Shown one piece after another: positions 63,656-64,000 of a stretch of DNA of 64,000 bases. Every line of letters begins with the position of its first letter. Within the stretch, counting starts at the first letter, position 1. The position numbers and the translations under genes are program-made. Under the pieces are notes generated by a model. The model was not told where the DNA came from and made no database searches. It was given only the letters and a program-made list of their open reading frames with translations. Source of the DNA: DATFVJ01 sp963851085 (GTDB lineage Bacteria; Actinomycetota; Actinomycetes; Streptosporangiales; Streptosporangiaceae); contig CAWKNX010000017.1 of NCBI GenBank assembly GCA_963851085.1, positions 1-64,000 on the forward strand, written 5' to 3'.

Positions 63656-64000
63656 GTCCAGGCCTCCAGTTCAGCCAGAGGTGAGCTGCCGTACAGCGGC
63701 GGTGACCTGCCCCGGGAACAGAGAACGTGCGCTGGGACAATGCGCCGGACGGCCGACTGCGCGTCCTGGGCATACCAAAGGCGCCGGTGGTGCCGGCGCG
63801 GCCAGCGGCGGTCATGTCAGGCCGCTGATCAACGCCCAGCACGGGAAAACGCGACCTGCCGACAGGCAGCGCCTGGTTCCCTGGTGCGTGTAGGTCATCA
63901 CGACGCTTCTCCTCCCCTTCAAAGCGTCCAGGCTCACCGTCTTGGCTCTCGAAACTCCACGGTCCTGCCGTCGAATCACAGCTGGATAAACATACGGTCA
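63656..64000. other. End of window, no gene seen
   Basis: No frame here has a ribosome-binding site or a recognisable domain. Confidence 0.4.

Overview
This window is high-GC actinobacterial DNA with many GTG starts. It opens in the housekeeping order gyrB–gyrA–DUF3566 membrane protein–tRNA-Ile(GAT), and continues later with the DLW-39 small protein and tRNA-Ala(TGC). The protein style and the load of transposases and pseudogenes suggest a Frankia-like or related soil/symbiotic actinomycete. That is an impression, not a demonstrated assignment.

Region 1 (1–6.2 kb) is the gyrase locus. gyrB and the DUF3566 gene each carry an apparent frameshift, and two copies of a palindromic repeat flank the locus. 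Region 2 (6.2–28 kb) is a 22-kb metabolic block between tRNA-Ile and DLW-39. It holds a DoxX/NmrA pair, a Rieske oxygenase, a Clp-N/HTH operon with a clear promoter-operator, an acyl-CoA dehydrogenase, FAD oxidoreductases, a broken ADP-forming acyl-CoA synthetase, a TetR regulator, a polyamine-type ABC transporter (ATPase, two permeases, binding lipoprotein), a class-III aminotransferase and an ABC-F ATPase. Five transcription units in this block carry nearly the same palindrome, GACTGAA-N2-TTCAGTC, at their 5' ends. This predicts one TetR-controlled amine-type catabolic regulon, several members of which are decaying.

Region 3 (29.1–59.2 kb) is a genomic island. The last 44 bp of tRNA-Ala and its flank (29085–29128) are repeated with one mismatch at 59189–59232, which are the expected attL and attR. 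Next to attL is a tyrosine-recombinase domain fused to a DDE-like transposase, divergent from a DUF6788 gene. Next come an alpha/beta hydrolase, a serine beta-lactamase-like enzyme, transport genes, and a rhodanese / DszB-like / TetR group suggestive of sulfur metabolism. These are followed by an IS66 copy split by a complete ISAs1-family IS and by remnants of nuclease and restriction genes. A group II intron follows, with its reverse-transcriptase gene split by two serine-recombinase elements at reconstructable junctions. After that lie an RNase D-like exonuclease, a HIRAN protein with a HipA-like kinase, and a VapBC module right before attR.

Region 4 (59.2–64 kb) holds an IS66 remnant, a cluster of DnaA-box-like sites, an RsbW-like ATPase and poorly known coupled small genes.

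Many coding sequences carry single-base frameshifts. Some, such as gyrB, may be sequence errors rather than biology, and calls on 'broken' genes should be read with that in mind.
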